From Carallia brachiata (lineage: Eukaryota > Streptophyta > Magnoliopsida > Malpighiales > Rhizophoraceae): a stretch of 64,000 nucleotides of DNA. Of the stretch, positions 50,201-64,000 are shown one piece after another; the first letter of the stretch is position 1, and every line of letters starts with the position of its first letter. The notes under the pieces are model-generated. The model did no database searches. It was not told where the DNA came from and saw nothing but the letters and a program-made list of their open reading frames with translations. The translations under genes were made by a program, and so were the position numbers. The stretch is taken from contig JADCRB010000164.1 in the NCBI GenBank assembly GCA_021464245.1, forward strand, positions 1 to 64,000, given 5' to 3'.

Positions 50201-52148
50201 TCTGAAAAGTTGAAAGAGAATTGTACTTTATCTTTAGATAATATTTCATTTCATCACTTTCAATAGTCACTCAGCTGAAAGCCTAAAAGGAGAGATGTGA
50301 AAGAATGTTCTACACATATAAACTTATTCAGGGAATATGCATCCATAAGCATAAAGTAAAGAAGTGGCGCCCCCACTTAGTCACTAGCTAGAATCTGCAG
50401 AAATATACATACATTTACACCACAAAAAGGCCTGCAAAAAGTAATGGTAATGATTTGTATCATGTAGTACATACAGCCCTACAGCCACCACTTCTTCTCC
50501 TTTTCCTTTCTTTGTTGATTAGGAGGTTCATTAATCTTGTCGTAGAACTCCCTTTTTATATTTATTTTTAAGTTCGTCATTATTAATGCAAANGCAAGCT
50601 TTGGTTTAACGGATAGGTTACTACAGTGTGATATAGAGATTATAGGTTTGAATATCGGAACCATCTTCGGAGTAGAACTTTACTATAATTATTCCGCTAG
50701 GTTGTTCCTTTGACATATGCGTCATTTCTTTAGCTTTTGGCAAATTGGATTTCAAACCATTAATTTTGCTTTTTTTTTTTGTTCTTTTCAAGCATGTGGC
50801 CAGCACACGCAGCCTTCAAAGAGAAGAAAAAGGTGCATAAAAGGAAGACACCCACAAAGCACTGCTATTTTGTCTTGGAGTGGACTGCAAAGGGATAAGG
50901 CTACCTTATCTTCAACATGCTTTTGAATCAGTTATGCATGTTTCATGCCTTCGATGTAAGATATCGTATTGTGAAAATATAAATTACTTGCAAACGTATA
51001 TAGCAAAATGCAGTTTTTATTAGGGAATAATACAATCAAATTATATAAATATCATATCCAATAAGCATTTTAATAAACTACACGATTATTTATGCAGCTC
51101 TGCTTAGTGCTTCTAACTAACTTCATGATTGATGAGACTCCATGGTGCTAAAGTCATCAAAATTTTAATTTTGATATATTCGGAATATTTATTTAAAAAA
51201 TCAAGCACACTTCTTGCACAATTAAATTTTTTGTGTCTTATATGTATGTTGTTTTTTTTTTTTGGGCTACAAAATGGAAAACTGCGTCGCCCTATTAAGG
51301 AAGATTATGACTTTATACGACGTAACGGATTGGATTCCAAGTTGAACTTACATAGGAGTAAACTTTATAATTAGTGAGAATAATTAAGCCACTTCTACAA
51401 TTGTGCACACTTAAGACATAAGTTTAGATCTACTAAATATCTTGACATAAGTTTAGTTTCTCATTTTTGTTTTGTTGGAAACTCAAAAAAGATTTATCAT
51501 AAGTATATCGATCATCAGATCTGAAAGTTGAGACTGGAGTAACCTTCTTATATTTGCCTCATTCAACTCAACCCATAAAAAAAAACCTGACATCCAAATA
51601 CTATTAAGTCTGAGCAAGCTTCCTTTAAGTAGATCACAGTGATTGTCGAGTTTAGAACGAGCGATGAGCAGTCAATAGTCAAATTCTATAAATTTAGAGG
51701 TTAAAGCCTCCAAACACTACCATTGAAACTTAAATTCAAGTCATAAGTAAAGGAAATACATCAGACTATCACTAAATTACCAGGTCACCTCAAGTGGTAA
51801 GGTATGGTCCTATTTTTTTCACAAATTTGAATCCACAGCTACAACTTTAGCTTTCCATTTTATTTAAGAGAGAAGTTATGTAAGTATGTAATACTAAACA
51901 CAAAGTTGGCATGTAAGATTTGAATTATATAATTGTGAAAAATATATTAAATTTAAAAAAATTAATACATTATTAGATTAATAACTTGTTTTCCGTATAC
52001 CGCAAATTATATACCTTCACTCCCTTTGTTTAAGAACAGGTTCACTGAATGGTTACTGTTTTTCGAACACAAACTAAAAGGTTACTGATTTTAACGTATT
52101 ATTGATTAATGCATTGATCTTTGAAAGGTTGTAGACTACTTTAGATTA
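47250..52148. other. Duplicated AT-rich spacer; no gene seen
   Basis: Counterpart of about 812-5667, with poly-T at 47985-48002 and SINE-like segments in matching places. A single ambiguous base lies at 50593. Short open frames are the same non-genes as in the left copy. Confidence 0.55.
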
Positions 52149-54172
52149 CTTTGCTAGTGCCTCAGAGAAATAGTTGAATTCAGCTATAAATTACTTCCCT
52201 AAAAAAAGGGAAAGGTTGGCTGTGGAACACTAGCAGTGAACGAGATATTCATGCCATTTGTAGTATATTTTCGTCGGACCTTATTTTTTTACTGGGAGAT
52301 CTTCTTTGGAAAGTGACATTTTCCCAATTCAGTAATTGCACGAAAGAAATTCAACCTGCATAATCTTTAATGTTTGATTTTTCACTTTTGTGTTTCAAGA
52401 TATATTTTTTTATGAAGCTTATTGGTATGCAATATCTAATTCAATTCTTTCTGATGAGTTCAAGAATAAATCTCACAAAATGTGACATTTATTAAATCGA
52501 ATTACAATATATTAGATGCTGTTTAATTTTCTGTTACAAAGATAACATGTCCTATGCTTGTATATTTATATTAGTGTATACGTAGAACATTTTTGTTTTA
52601 GGGCATATTACTTAATTAATTCTTTTTTTTTTAATAAACATGACCTGTTTTGTAAACTGTTACGATATTATGAACATTATCCATGCTCTATTTTTGGTGA
52701 ATTCACCCATAGTTCCCCCCCCCCCCCAATAAATTTCTGTATTTTTTCTTTGTTTTCCTTCTCTATCAATAAGTTATAAAAATAAAAAAAGAACCTCAAC
52801 TAGATTTATGCCTTTATTTGGGGTTTATATCTTTAAGAAGTAGTCCAGTAACTCCAGTCACCAATGTGCTCTTTTTTTTTTACCAACAGGAAAATTAGTG
52901 CATTAGATTAAACTAAAACAACAGATACAAAGAGGACTAGTCTAAAAGAGAAGCCCACATCCAAATACATACAATACAACAAAAGAAGTTCTTTAATAGA
53001 CAAACATAGTCCATGTTCAAGCCCACTACCAACTGAAGCCTAGATTCGGCAACCAACCCAACAGGCCTAACGGGAATTCATGTCCAAGCCCAAAGCCTAG
53101 AGAAGAAGAAGCCTACTGGAAACAAAGGGAAAGAGCTCAAAGCCCAACCCAACCAGCACTCTAAAGCCAGAGACGTCAGATGCACCATTGCTGGACAAGT
53201 GACTCCAATAACGGCGAAGCCCCAACGGGCCGAATAGCGGCAAACAATAGCAAAAAGCTGGAAGCCACTCGAAATCGCCAATGCGCCATACACACGCGCT
53301 AAGAGAGAATCAAACTGCAGCAAACCCAAGAAGCAGAGAGGCAGACGACGAACACCGACAACCGAACACTGAACCAGATGTGGGCGCAAGAAACCAAGCT
53401 GGACAAGGCCAACCTACACGCAAAAGGACCACCCTCCCCCACCCCCCCCTACTCATCAAAACGACGGGAAGAGGCAGGGGAGACCCACGAAACACCACGG
53501 ACCCGAAAACCAAACAAACAGACAACGAGCACGAAAAGGAAACAGAGACAAAAACACCACACTTGGAGACGAAAACAACAACAAAACTCACAAAAAGGGT
53601 ACAAAGCCCTACCAAGGAAGCATCAACGCCAGCAAAATTGACGGCAAAAACAACAGACGAGTTAAAGAGAGGCAATCAGCGCACAATAGCAAAGCTACTG
53701 GCCCATGGTAGCACCTCTCTCTCACCGCTGCACTTCCTTTCCCCTTAGTCACTAGCGTGCTTCAGACATGCCAAACCTTCTGCTTTCATTTTATTAAAGT
53801 GACAATATATGGGGGCAGGTTCTGTTTGGTATGTCTAGGTGTGAAGTTCCAAAATATGCGAAAGTTATTGCACCCTTTCTGGGACCTGACAAGCAAAAGA
53901 GTATGGAGCACGCGTGCCTGTATTCTTACTTTATGCTTCAAATTATCGCAATGAGGGAAATTATTTGGTTCACTTTTATTTTATTTATTTATTTTTTTCC
54001 CTGAAAAAAAATTTTACTTGACGTGTCACTCATTGGATCTTTCGGTCGGAACCGAGGCAACATTCATTTGTTAAAGTACTGTTTAATAATTCTAAAGGAG
54101 CCGACCTACTTCTCGAATACTAATGAGATTGAGTATGACTGTATCACTAGAGTCCAAGCGAACGTGTCGTCT
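52149..54172. repeat. Extra allelic-type version of the 5.67-7.57 kb segment
   Basis: It starts like 5668 and ends like 7573, but keeps 699 bases (52327-53025) missing from the other two versions and lacks the 580-base LINE piece they carry. It therefore represents a different, probably older, haplotype of the same locus. The 699 bases include a C-homopolymer (about 52715-52727) and the T-run end of the LINE-like element at about 52873-52881. Confidence 0.8.
52865..54005 (-). mobile_element. LINE-like 3' fragment with intact terminus
   Basis: On the minus strand the GC-rich body ends in TTTAATCTAATGCACTAA, then TTTTCCTGTTGGT and an A-run, a plant LINE-like terminus. It is the most complete of three copies in this window; the other two lost the terminus by deletion. 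No open reverse transcriptase is included. Confidence 0.45.
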
Positions 54173-54173
54173 N
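54173..54173. other. Single N at a backward jump in sequence
   Basis: Left of the N the sequence has reached the equivalent of 7573; right of it, it restarts at the equivalent of 5668. This is best explained as an assembly join between two versions of one locus. Confidence 0.75.
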
Positions 54174-54346
54174 CTTTGCTAGTGCCTCAGAGAAATAGTT
54201 GAATTCAGCTATAAATTACTTCCCTAAAAAAAGGGAAAGGTTGGCTGTGGAACACTAGCAGTGAACGAGATATTCATGCCATTTGTAGTATATTTTCGTC
54301 GGACCTTATTTTTTTACTGGGAGATCTTCTTTGGTAGTGACATTTT

Positions 54347-55335
54347 CCCACTACCAACTGAAGCCTAGATTCGGCAAACAACCCAACAGGCCTAACGGGA
54401 TTCATGTCCAAGCCCAAAGCCTAGAGAAGAAGAAGCCTACTGGAAACAAAGGGAACGAGCTCAAAGCCCAATCCAACCAGCACTCTAAAGCCAGAGACGC
54501 CAGATGCGCCATTGCTGGACAAGTGACTCCAATAACGGCGAAGCCCCAACAGGCCTAATAGCGGCAAACAATAGCAAAAAGCTGGAAGCCACTCGAAATC
54601 GCCAATGCGCCATACACACGCGCTAAGAGAGAATCAAACTGCAGCAAACCCAAGAAGCAGAGAGGCAGACGATGAACACCGACAACCGAACACTGAACCA
54701 GATGTGGGCGCAAGAAACCAAGCTGGACAAGGCCAACCTACACGCAAAAGGACCACCCTCCCCCACCCCCCCTACTCATCAAAACGACGGGAAGAGGCAG
54801 GGGAGACCCACGAAACACCACGGACCCGAAAACCAAACAAACAGACAACGAGCACGAAAAGGAAACAGAGACAAAAACACCACACTTGGAGACGAAAACA
54901 ACAACAAAACTCACAAAAAGGGTACAAAGCCCTACCAAGGAAGCATCAACGCCAGCAAAATTGACGGCAAAAACAACAGACGAGTTAAAGAGAGGCAATC
55001 AGCGCACAATAGCAAAGCTACTGGCCCATGGTAGCACCTCTCTCTCACCGCTGCACTTCCTTTCCCTTAGTCACTAGCGTGCTTCAGACATGCCAAACCT
55101 TCTGCTTTCATTTTATTAAAGTGACATATATGGGGGCAGGTTCTGTTTGGTATGTCTAGGTGTGAAGTTCCAAAATATGCGAAAGTTATTGCACCCTTTC
55201 TGGGACCTGACAAGCAAAAGAGTATGGAGCACGCGTGCCTGTATTCTTACTTTATGCGTCAAATTATCGCAGTGAGGGAAATTATTTGGTTCACTTTTAT
55301 TTCATTTATTTTTATTTTTTTCCCTGAAAAAAATT
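54347..55335 (-). mobile_element. GC-rich LINE-like fragment, end deleted (duplicate of 5836-6835)
   Basis: Nearly identical to 5836-6835, including the same deletion junction at CCCA (54347-54350). Confidence 0.4.
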
Positions 55336-55337
55336 TT

Positions 55338-55920
55338 ATTTTTTTTTTAATAAGTCAGGTGTGTATGTATATTATTCCAATCAAAATTACATATAAAAGA
55401 AAAGTCCCCAAAGAACTGAGAGATAAGAGGACTATAATCCAAAACACCAAATTAAAAGAAGATAAAAAAAAAAATTACATATAAACAAAATATTATTGTC
55501 GAGCTATTTATCCTAATTGCAAAGCATCTGCCAAAATTATAACTTGTTGAGCTTGGAAAGAAAGATTGTTATTTAGTGCTTTTAGCCAAAAGTAAACTTT
55601 GTCAAAGATCACATCTTTAAGAGCACTCCAATTGATCTTAGTATCTTGAAAAATCATTTTGTTCCTTTCAAGCCAAATAGTCCACAAAACAGCATAAAAA
55701 ATAGCAGTCCACACCTTTTCTTGCTCCTGCCCAAAAACCAAACATGCCCATTGGGTGAATAGATCTTGAACATTGCGTGGAATGCACTATGCCAAGCCCC
55801 ACCATTTTACCACTATATTCCACAACTTCCATGTGAAACGACAATGGATGAACAAATGAGCTCCGGACTCAATCGCACTACAGCAGAAACAACATTTTTC
55901 TTGGTGCTCAGCAATTATTC
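55338..55920 (-). mobile_element. 5'-truncated LINE, ORF2 C-terminal end (duplicate of 6838-7419)
   Basis: Minus-strand frame 55741-55508 repeats the ORF2 tail (WTAIFYAVLWTIWLERNK), followed by the A-run end. Its presence here and absence in 52149-54172 is an insertion polymorphism between the versions. Confidence 0.7.
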
Positions 55921-58900
55921 CTCTTGACGTGTCACTCATTAGATCTTTCGGCTAGAATCGAGGTAACCTTCATTTTTTAAAGTTCCGGTTAACAATTCCA
56001 AAGGGACCGACCTACTTCCCGAATACTAATGAGATCGAGCATGACTGTGTCACTAGAGTTTAAGCGAACGTGCCATCTTTCCTTTTATTAAAATATAGGT
56101 GTAAGTGCAATGATATATTAAATAATTGAATTGAAAAATAAATAGATAAAAATTTTATTTTAAATATAAAATAAATAAAATATTAAATACCTTTAAAGAA
56201 ACTAAATATTTATTTATATTTTTTAAAAATGTATTATAACATTTTCGTGGCGTGAGAGACCTCCTGGCATGATAACATTTTCGTGGCAAATATATTGTTA
56301 TATTGTATTTCTTTAGAATTGGAGCACAGAATTGAAGATTCCCATCTGAACTGAAAGTTATTATATGACAGATATCCACAACTTTTCTGTTTTTTGTTAA
56401 AAACTATAAATTAATGTTTATGTATGTTAAATAATGAATATAAATTTTAAAGTTTATTAAAAATTTAGGGTGAAAATAAGAGAAGTTTAAAATTATTATA
56501 AATCATATTATAAATTTATTTTTAGTTAATATAAGATATTATACTCATTAACATACTCTCTTGACACGTATTATGTTCAATTAATACGTTGATACAAGAA
56601 AACTAGAATGAAATAGGTCAAACTTATAGAAATAAAGTAAATTAAGAGTGCAACAAAAAAAGAAAATTAAATTTTAATTATCAAATAATGATAATAAATT
56701 TTAAATCTTATCAAAAGTTTTGTTTAGTAACTTTTAAGACTTATAATCATTATTTGACACTAAGCTCTTAAGCCCATAAATTTTGAAATAACTCAAACAA
56801 ACAAAGTTATAATTTATAAAGAATAGAAGAAAGAAATTAATTAGAGGTTACCAATTTAAGTGGATAGAGTACTTGTATTTCGTGCGATATCTTCTGATTC
56901 ACATTTTTCTATTTTCTTTAATAATTAATTGATTAACCATTAATTATTATAAAAAAAAGGAAGAAGAAATTATGTGACAAATTAAGGACCTATTTATGGT
57001 AGTTCAAAAACTCTAATTTCGAATAACTCGGGTTTGTCTCGATGAGAAGAGATAGCGTGCGTCTTGCTCTTTTGGGGGAGTTTGAATATCTACAATCTTA
57101 TCATACTTCTCTCCATGTAGTTTAGATTACTCTTACTAAGGCCACAAAAAACAAACCCTGATTTCATTACGACCCGATTAACTCATGCACTAGTTGAATA
57201 ACAAACCAAAGTATAAGTAAATTCAAGTACAAAGTTGTTTACATTCACAAGATACTTTTCATTCGCACCTCAATCACACATTTTAAAATCATCTATTTAT
57301 CAAATAAGCCAAACTCATCAGAGTTTATGGATTCCTTTTAGGCCAAAAGGTGCAATTATTACGCAGTCATATAATTTGCGACACACAAAAAATACAAAAT
57401 TAACCTCATTATTTATTTATTTATTTTTCTCAAATTCAATATTTTTATATGATTTAACAGTTCAGATCTCTACATACTAACTTTATATTTACTATTACTT
57501 TCTTACATACTTTTTCCCTTGTCCCGTAAGTTCAAATCTCCTGAGCCCTAATCATCTAGAATGGCATAATCAGATCCCACTTAAAACTGCAAAAATAAAA
57601 CTATCTTTTTTGAAAAATATAAAGAAGAAGGAGCATGCATATCTGTCGATCATCTAGATTCTACAATACTTAAAATTATCTTTTGACAGGCACAAAGACG
57701 ACCTTTGCCTTTAACGGAATCCATTTTGGTAAGTGAACAAGGGCAACTTGCAATCAAATAGGTCTTCAATTCGACAGCCGTTGTTATTTTATATTACGTG
57801 TACATAATTTATACTTTACATAATTTTTTGTATAAAATAAAAAAAAATTATTAGTATGGTAGATATATATACATAAAATTTGTTTATACGGTATGAAATA
57901 TTAATTGCGTAATAAAAAATATTTTAAATATAATTATTTTTTTTGTGTCTATTGAAATTTACCACACTATGTGTTTATATAGCTAGTGCAATTTAAAATA
58001 AAGAGTCTCACTACGTGAATGCTAGAAAAAACAAATGTGAGACAAATGCATATTAATGATGGATTATTTTATACGATCAGATGATTAATATTTATAATAA
58101 AATAATAATAAAAAATACGTTTATTTTTATTATAAATATTAATTATTTAATTATACAACATAATTGATCGTTCGTTATAAATCTGTTTTATATTAGTTAC
58201 TTCTGACACTTATGTACATATTCCCAAATAAACATGGGTGGCAAGTGAAATGACGCATTTTCAACCTTCAAAGGCCGCATGGAGTATCAGTTAATGTTCG
58301 TCTTCTTCCTCTTCTCTTTTTTTTTTTTTTTTTTTTCTAATCCATACCTTGGCCCGTGGAAAACACACGAATCTGTGGATCTAAAGATGGAAAATGAAAC
58401 TAGGAAAGAGATTGGCATTATCTGAAGCCTTCTTCCAAGCAGCTGCACCCCCTGACAAAGCTGCAGGAAATGAGGTTGCTCTTTCATCATTTTACCGGCC
58501 AATCCCAACGACAAAGCTCATCATGTGGGATAGCCAATAATTTTATTGGAAAAAATTTCGGAGGAGATTGCAGTTAGCGATCTCGAATGTGCAGTTGAGC
58601 TGAACAATAAATACAATTATTTATCAATAAAATTCAATCACATTAATTTTTGTTTCTAAGAAAAAAAAAATTTAGTACATATAATGTAAGATTTACATTT
58701 TTACTCTGTTTGGATTGTAAGAATTTAATAGGAAAAAAAATAATAAGAAAGAAAATAATTTAATAAAAAAGTTGTGAGAAAGAAAAATAAATTAATCTGG
58801 TGTTTAGATAGATAATAATTATATGAAAAAAAATTATTAAAAAATAAATTAATATATTTAGATTGTATGAAAAATAAATTATTATATATAAAATTATTAT

Positions 58901-61900
58901 ACTATTCTTGTTGACTTGAATTATTATTTTTTAGTTTGTTATCCCACTTGTTACACCGACTGTCGGTGGTGATTTGTGAAAGAATTGAATTTTGTGATTA
59001 GGATACAGTATTTAAGTAAATTCATTTTTTTAAAATATTTTTTTAATTCCATTTTACCGACCAATTTTTTTTTTTTTCACTTTCCTCGATTGATTTGACT
59101 ACTTGACTGCTTGTTTTTTACAATTTGTCCTGTTGCGTTCCAACGTGGGAAAGAAATCATTTATTTTTTTTTATTCAAATTATAAAATAAACACAACATT
59201 TAAGTTTTATAATAACATTTATCTAATTTTAAATTTTAATTTTATTATTTTATATTTTATTAATATAGTTATATTTTTTGAGAAAATAATCGTATTTTGT
59301 TGGTCAGTTTGGCTACACATTCCAACTGCAATCTCAGAGTCCCAATTATTTTAGTAATTGTTTTCTTCTTAACCATCTCCTGTCTCCCAATTTGTTTGCA
59401 TGTAATTTGTGGTAAGCGTTAGGTTCAAAAATAATATGAGCTTTTGAAATTAGCAAGGAGGTAACCATGGTGGTTGTTAATCAATGCTGACAACATATGA
59501 TTGCTTCAATATTGGGGCAACCTGACTCGAAAACATGTTCAAAATATTTTGGATTCTTCTGGAATTATCAGTGGGATAAGCACGCTAGTTGCGAGCAGAC
59601 TATGACAAAGGGAATATTTCGAGTTGGGAGTCACCTTCGAAACCATGCCCCATTTTTGAGCAGGAGTTATATGGTTCCCAGCTGTACATTTTCTAAAGAA
59701 AAAAGGGTATTGACTTTAATTAAATAGTTTTAAAGTAATTTTAAAATAATATGAATGTTAGTTAATTAAATTAAAAAAATAAAAAGTAAATAAATTATCA
59801 AATACTATTGATAAGACTGTGTAACTATTTTAAAGTTATATAAATTAAGTTACGTAGTGTTACCCTTATCTAAATAGTGATTTGAAAAGAAAAAAGATTG
59901 GTGGCTACATTTAAATAACTTAAAATAACTTGAGAGCAATGTACACCTTTAAATGATTGAATTAAAAAATAAATAAATAAATAAATTATTAGATTTTTAG
60001 TAAGACTATAATATTATTTTAAAACTACTTAACTAAAATACCTAATGTTACCCATTTGAAAATGCCTTAGATCACATAGTCCTTTGCCTTATACCTATAG
60101 AGGATCAATTCCTTGCAATGGGAATTACGGGGTATATGGGAACAACATACATTTTTCTAACTGTGTGTGGCCGTCTCTGTATGCGTTTATATTCACATCA
60201 AGATAAATAAAAGTTTTGAGTAGCAGCGCTCCCTCTGTCTCACTTAAATTTTTATTGAGTCACCTTTCTAGAGTCCTTGAGATGTCAAACTCCATCAAGG
60301 ATTCCATACATCAGTCCAGAAAAAATAAAACGAAAGAACTACTCGAATGGCTTAAAACAAATGCAATGGGCCTAAGCTTTGAAGTGAAGCCCAAACGTAC
60401 TTCAATATGCTTAAAACTAGTGAAATAGGCCTAAACTAATGGACTGGCTTATAAGAAATGCAATGGGCATTAGTTGAATTCAGTAGCATACACTAGATGA
60501 AATGGGCCTGCAAACCAGGCAGATTATAGAGGTCGAATATCTAACCTCAACTGGTCGCGTAGGCCCATGTTCGAAATGCATTAAACGCGCTAGGCTAATA
60601 TAAGTAATAAATTAGGACCAAATATTATTATATATATATATAAGTAATAAAATTATGTAGGGAGTGGTAAATATTGAGGTTGTGGCTTAATGGTAACTAG
60701 GTAGTTCTCTCTCCTCTACTATTTAAGTTCGAATTCTCTTAAATATGTCGGCCTCAATTTTTTAAAATTTATACTTAGAGTGTTATGTTGGATTTCAAAT
60801 TCATTAATGCCTGTAATTGGTTATGGAAGAGACTTTCTTGAGCCCATCAATGCCTCGGTGGTGGATCTGACCCTATAGAGGTAGTTGGGCTAGTTTTTCA
60901 AACTGGAGTTACTCCGAATCAAATCCACAAATGCGATGACTGACACATCCACAATGTATCTTTTTTTATTGTTAAAAAAAAAAAACTTATAGTGGTAAAT
61001 ATTTAATATTTTCATCTTACAAGTTTTGAATTCTTGAGAAAGTAATATGAGGTTTATAAGAATAAGAAAAATTATATTTATTGTATAATTCACAATTCAA
61101 TAAACATTTTAATAGATAAAAAAATATATAAGTCCTAAAAAAATGTAGTTAGTCCTTTTTGTGTTTCGTTACAAGGGCCAAGGTCCTGTTTGGATTTATT
61201 GACTACAACAAAATAAAAACATGGCCACACAAACTAAGGGTGGGCTTTTTTTTTTGTCAAAAAATATTTATTAGAGGTTCATTGTACTAAAAAATTGGGT
61301 CGGACGGGCCGATTTAACTAGTGAGCAACTAGCTCTCTGGTCAAGTTGATGGCGGTTCACAGTCAATTTCAATACTTGTTAAAATCGATTAAAATTGGTT
61401 AAAAATTAATAAAAATCAGAGTATTATCTTTATATGTAATTTACAATACAATAAGTTTTTAATAGACGGAAAAAATATAATAATAAAAAAATAATAAGTC
61501 CTTTTTTATGTTGATTTATTGACTACAACAAAATAAAACATGGCCACACAAAATAAGTGTGGGTTTATTATTATTAATTTTTTATTAAGATGCTCATTGT
61601 ATTATATGACAGTGTTTAAAAAATTAGATCGAATTAGATAATTCAACTGGCTTAATCAATGAGCAGCCAAGTTTCCAATCCGGTTAATGGCGATTCGTGG
61701 CCAATTTCAGAATCAGTCAAAACCAATAAAAACTAATCAATAATCGAAAAAAAGGGATCAAAAAAATTAAAATTTAAAATTTGACCCTAAATTTTGTTTA
61801 AATTATAATTTAAGCCTTATATAAATTAAAATGTTAAACTTAGTCCTAACTTTTATCAAAAATTTTAATTTAGTCCTTATAAATAAAAAAATTAATATTC

Positions 61901-64000
61901 AATCACTATTTATAAGTTATTTTTCAATTATTTTTATATATATATATTTATTATTAGATACTGATTTTATTAGTTTAATTACCGATTAAATTGATTGGAC
62001 ATATTTAATATTAAACTACTAATTTTTTTGATTCGATAGCTTCTCTAATTCTAACAACCTTACTATTTGGTGGAAGACAACAAGCACTCCTGCTGTGGCT
62101 CAGTTCAAGCCCATAAAAAAAAATTAATTTAAGTCCTTCAGAATTAAGTTGGATTACTTTAATGTTCCTGTTTGTATCGGCTGCCAGTGACACTGTCTTC
62201 ACCTCTAACGCCGCCATATAAGCTGTCGACGCAACCACCAGAGACAGTTCAGGAATTGCTGAAATGGGCCGCCGATGCTGCTGTCCGATGGTGTCTTATT
62301 GTAGTTCATTTGTAGTTTGTAGAGTAGTGTAGTTGGCAATCAATGTTAGTAATACTCTATTGATTTTGGTCACAGTTCTGCCTAAGGGCAGTGTCTTCCA
62401 CCACCAACAGATTTGTTTGGTCGGATTAAATTTAGTTAATTTGTATTAAGTAAGTTTAGGTGCAGATAGATTTGTATTTATAAAAGAAGATTGTGTTTTA
62501 ACGGACTGCATACCTAATTTGAAAAAGGTCGATTGACCTTATGTATTGTAGGTCATTAGAATCGTGTTCTTTCCCTACTCTATGTAGGTATTTTTGACAC
62601 TTTTATGTCGGTCCTATGTACGATTTCGAAAAATATTAATGAAATAAATTTTCATTGTGTCAAAAAAAGATATAATAATCAAGAGGTAGCTAGGTAGTGT
62701 TCAAATATGTCTCTCTCACATCATATTCAGGTTTGAGTCTTTATGACTGTATTTGGAAGTTTTATCCTCGTTGACTTCCCAATGATCTGTGAACAGCACA
62801 CTGTAGGTTTTAAATTTATTAATACCATAGTAAGTCTAAAGGATGCTCGCTCGAATCTAACAGTATTTAGGTAGTGAGTCCTCTTTATAAGAGAGATTAA
62901 AAGAAAAACAATAATAACACTGCCCTTGATCCATAAGTACAATGACCAACATATTGATATAATTTTTTTTTAGTTAAGAAAAAGATATAATAGTTTTAAG
63001 AGAAAAATAATGACTAATATAAAAGGGCAACTCTACTGAAACGTATGGAGCTGAGGTAGCACTTACGTAGATGTCACCTAAATTAAAATAAAATTTTTCA
63101 TTTAATTTTTTTTGTAAAAAATTTAAACAAAGTGCATAAGAAACTTAATTTTCAATTGAAATTTAATATGTATTGCAATTTACTCAATTAATATTAATGA
63201 TTATTCGTGTATTCTAAAACTCTGTGAAATGTAAATAAATATAATTAAAGAACATCAAAAACATTGTAATAAAGAGGTAATTAGTGATCAATAAAATAAA
63301 AATCAGTAATTAATAATTAGTAGTAATAATTAATAATAATAATCAGTAATAATAACATTCAACAAACAACTAAATAGATCCTAAATCATCAATCACATTG
63401 ACATAGTAATCAAAAGACCTTTTTCTAAAAAAAAACATGGTCATTTTTTTCCTCTCTTCTCCCTCCAAGATTCTCAAAACACGCCATCTCCCTTCAACTC
63501 TATAGAGATACTCCACTTATAAAATTGTGGTTGAATAAAATTAAAATTGAATGGTGAATTTATTGAAAACTATTAAATTAAAAAAAAGTATTTAATTAAA
63601 TCTATAACAATATTTAAACCAAAAATTTGGGAACCATGCCACACAAAGCTTCCAGAATCAAGTTCTCTCTTATGTAAAATACTATCTAATAAATATATTA
63701 GTCCCTTATTGGTCCGGACTTGTTTTATGCTAGAACAAGCTTTCAGTCCGTGACTTAAAGAATTGGAGAAAATTTTTCGAGCACCGTAAGCATGGGATGT
63801 TAGCAAATATTGGCCAACATGACCAATCAAAAATAGAGAAAAATTAGGAAAACCTACAAAATATTCATAGAATAGAGATGTGTATTAAAAAGGTTTTTTA
63901 GCAAAACAAAATGAGTATTTTTGAATTTTTTTAAAATTAAAATTTAGAGTAATATTAAATAAATTTAAAATAATATTATATATGTATAGAATTTATTTTT
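55921..64000. other. Duplicated AT-rich spacer to window end; no gene seen
   Basis: Counterpart of 7420-15433. Besides the recurring repeats, a local indel near 58446-58490 carries about 40 bases missing from the left copy. The window ends before the place where an F-box copy matching 15609 would start. Confidence 0.55.
60666..60985 (+). repeat. tRNA-derived SINE (duplicate of 12113-12430)
   Basis: Same box A and box B segments (GTGGCTTAATGGTAA, AAGTTCGAATTCTC) and the same A-run end, with a handful of substitutions. Confidence 0.55.

Larger units (their letters stand above)
46440..64000. repeat. Right copy of the large direct repeat (partner 1-15433)
   Basis: Same order and orientation as the left copy. 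It is longer because 52149-54172 is an extra version of the segment homologous to about 5668-7573. After the N at 54173 the sequence restarts at the point homologous to 5668 and then follows the left copy to the window end. SINE-like, LINE and spacer elements all recur (48610-48875, 50594-50790, 51780-51860, 60460-60985, 62155-62920). No additional gene is present. Confidence 0.93.

Overview
This is nuclear DNA from a flowering plant, almost certainly a dicot. It is very AT-rich, its genes have GT-AG introns, and it carries a vacuolar iron transporter cluster, a TIR-type resistance gene fragment, an F-box relic, a Ty1-copia retrotransposon with an initiator-Met tRNA primer site, LINE and SINE debris and long microsatellites. 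A woody dicot such as Citrus is my guess; nothing in the sequence proves it. There are no bacterial-style operons, CRISPR arrays or phage genes. LAYOUT: 1-674 is the 5' half of a vacuolar iron transporter (VIT) gene on the minus strand (copy A). 675-15433 is AT-rich intergenic DNA with LINE and SINE-like repeats. 15609-21577 is an F-box gene split by a complete, young copia element (15793-20793, 5-bp target duplication GGTAG). 21740-22320 is a LINE ORF2 relic. 24088-25633 is a TIR-NBS gene cut off just after its P-loop by a dispersed repeat. 25857-26829 is a MITE-like element. 27242-28523 is an intact PIG-P gene (minus strand), followed by a partial second copy (29270-30238) that begins at a single N. 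32004-38166, 40583-43261 and 45730-47110 are three full-length VIT-like genes (B, C, D), all on the minus strand and each with four exons. 46440-64000 repeats 1-15433 almost base for base, with VIT D at its head matching VIT A. INTERPRETATION: The window is a VIT1 tandem cluster that grew by local duplication. C and D keep every metal-path residue I can place by spacing against Eucalyptus VIT1. B is open throughout but has lost several of them. The near-identical A and D copies come from a large direct repeat that is either a recent tandem duplication or two haplotypes laid end to end by the assembler. Single Ns at 29269 and 54173 both sit where the sequence jumps back to something already seen, which favours unmerged alleles at those two joins. 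I found no convincing novel multi-gene system. The most biologically interesting object is the divergent VIT B.
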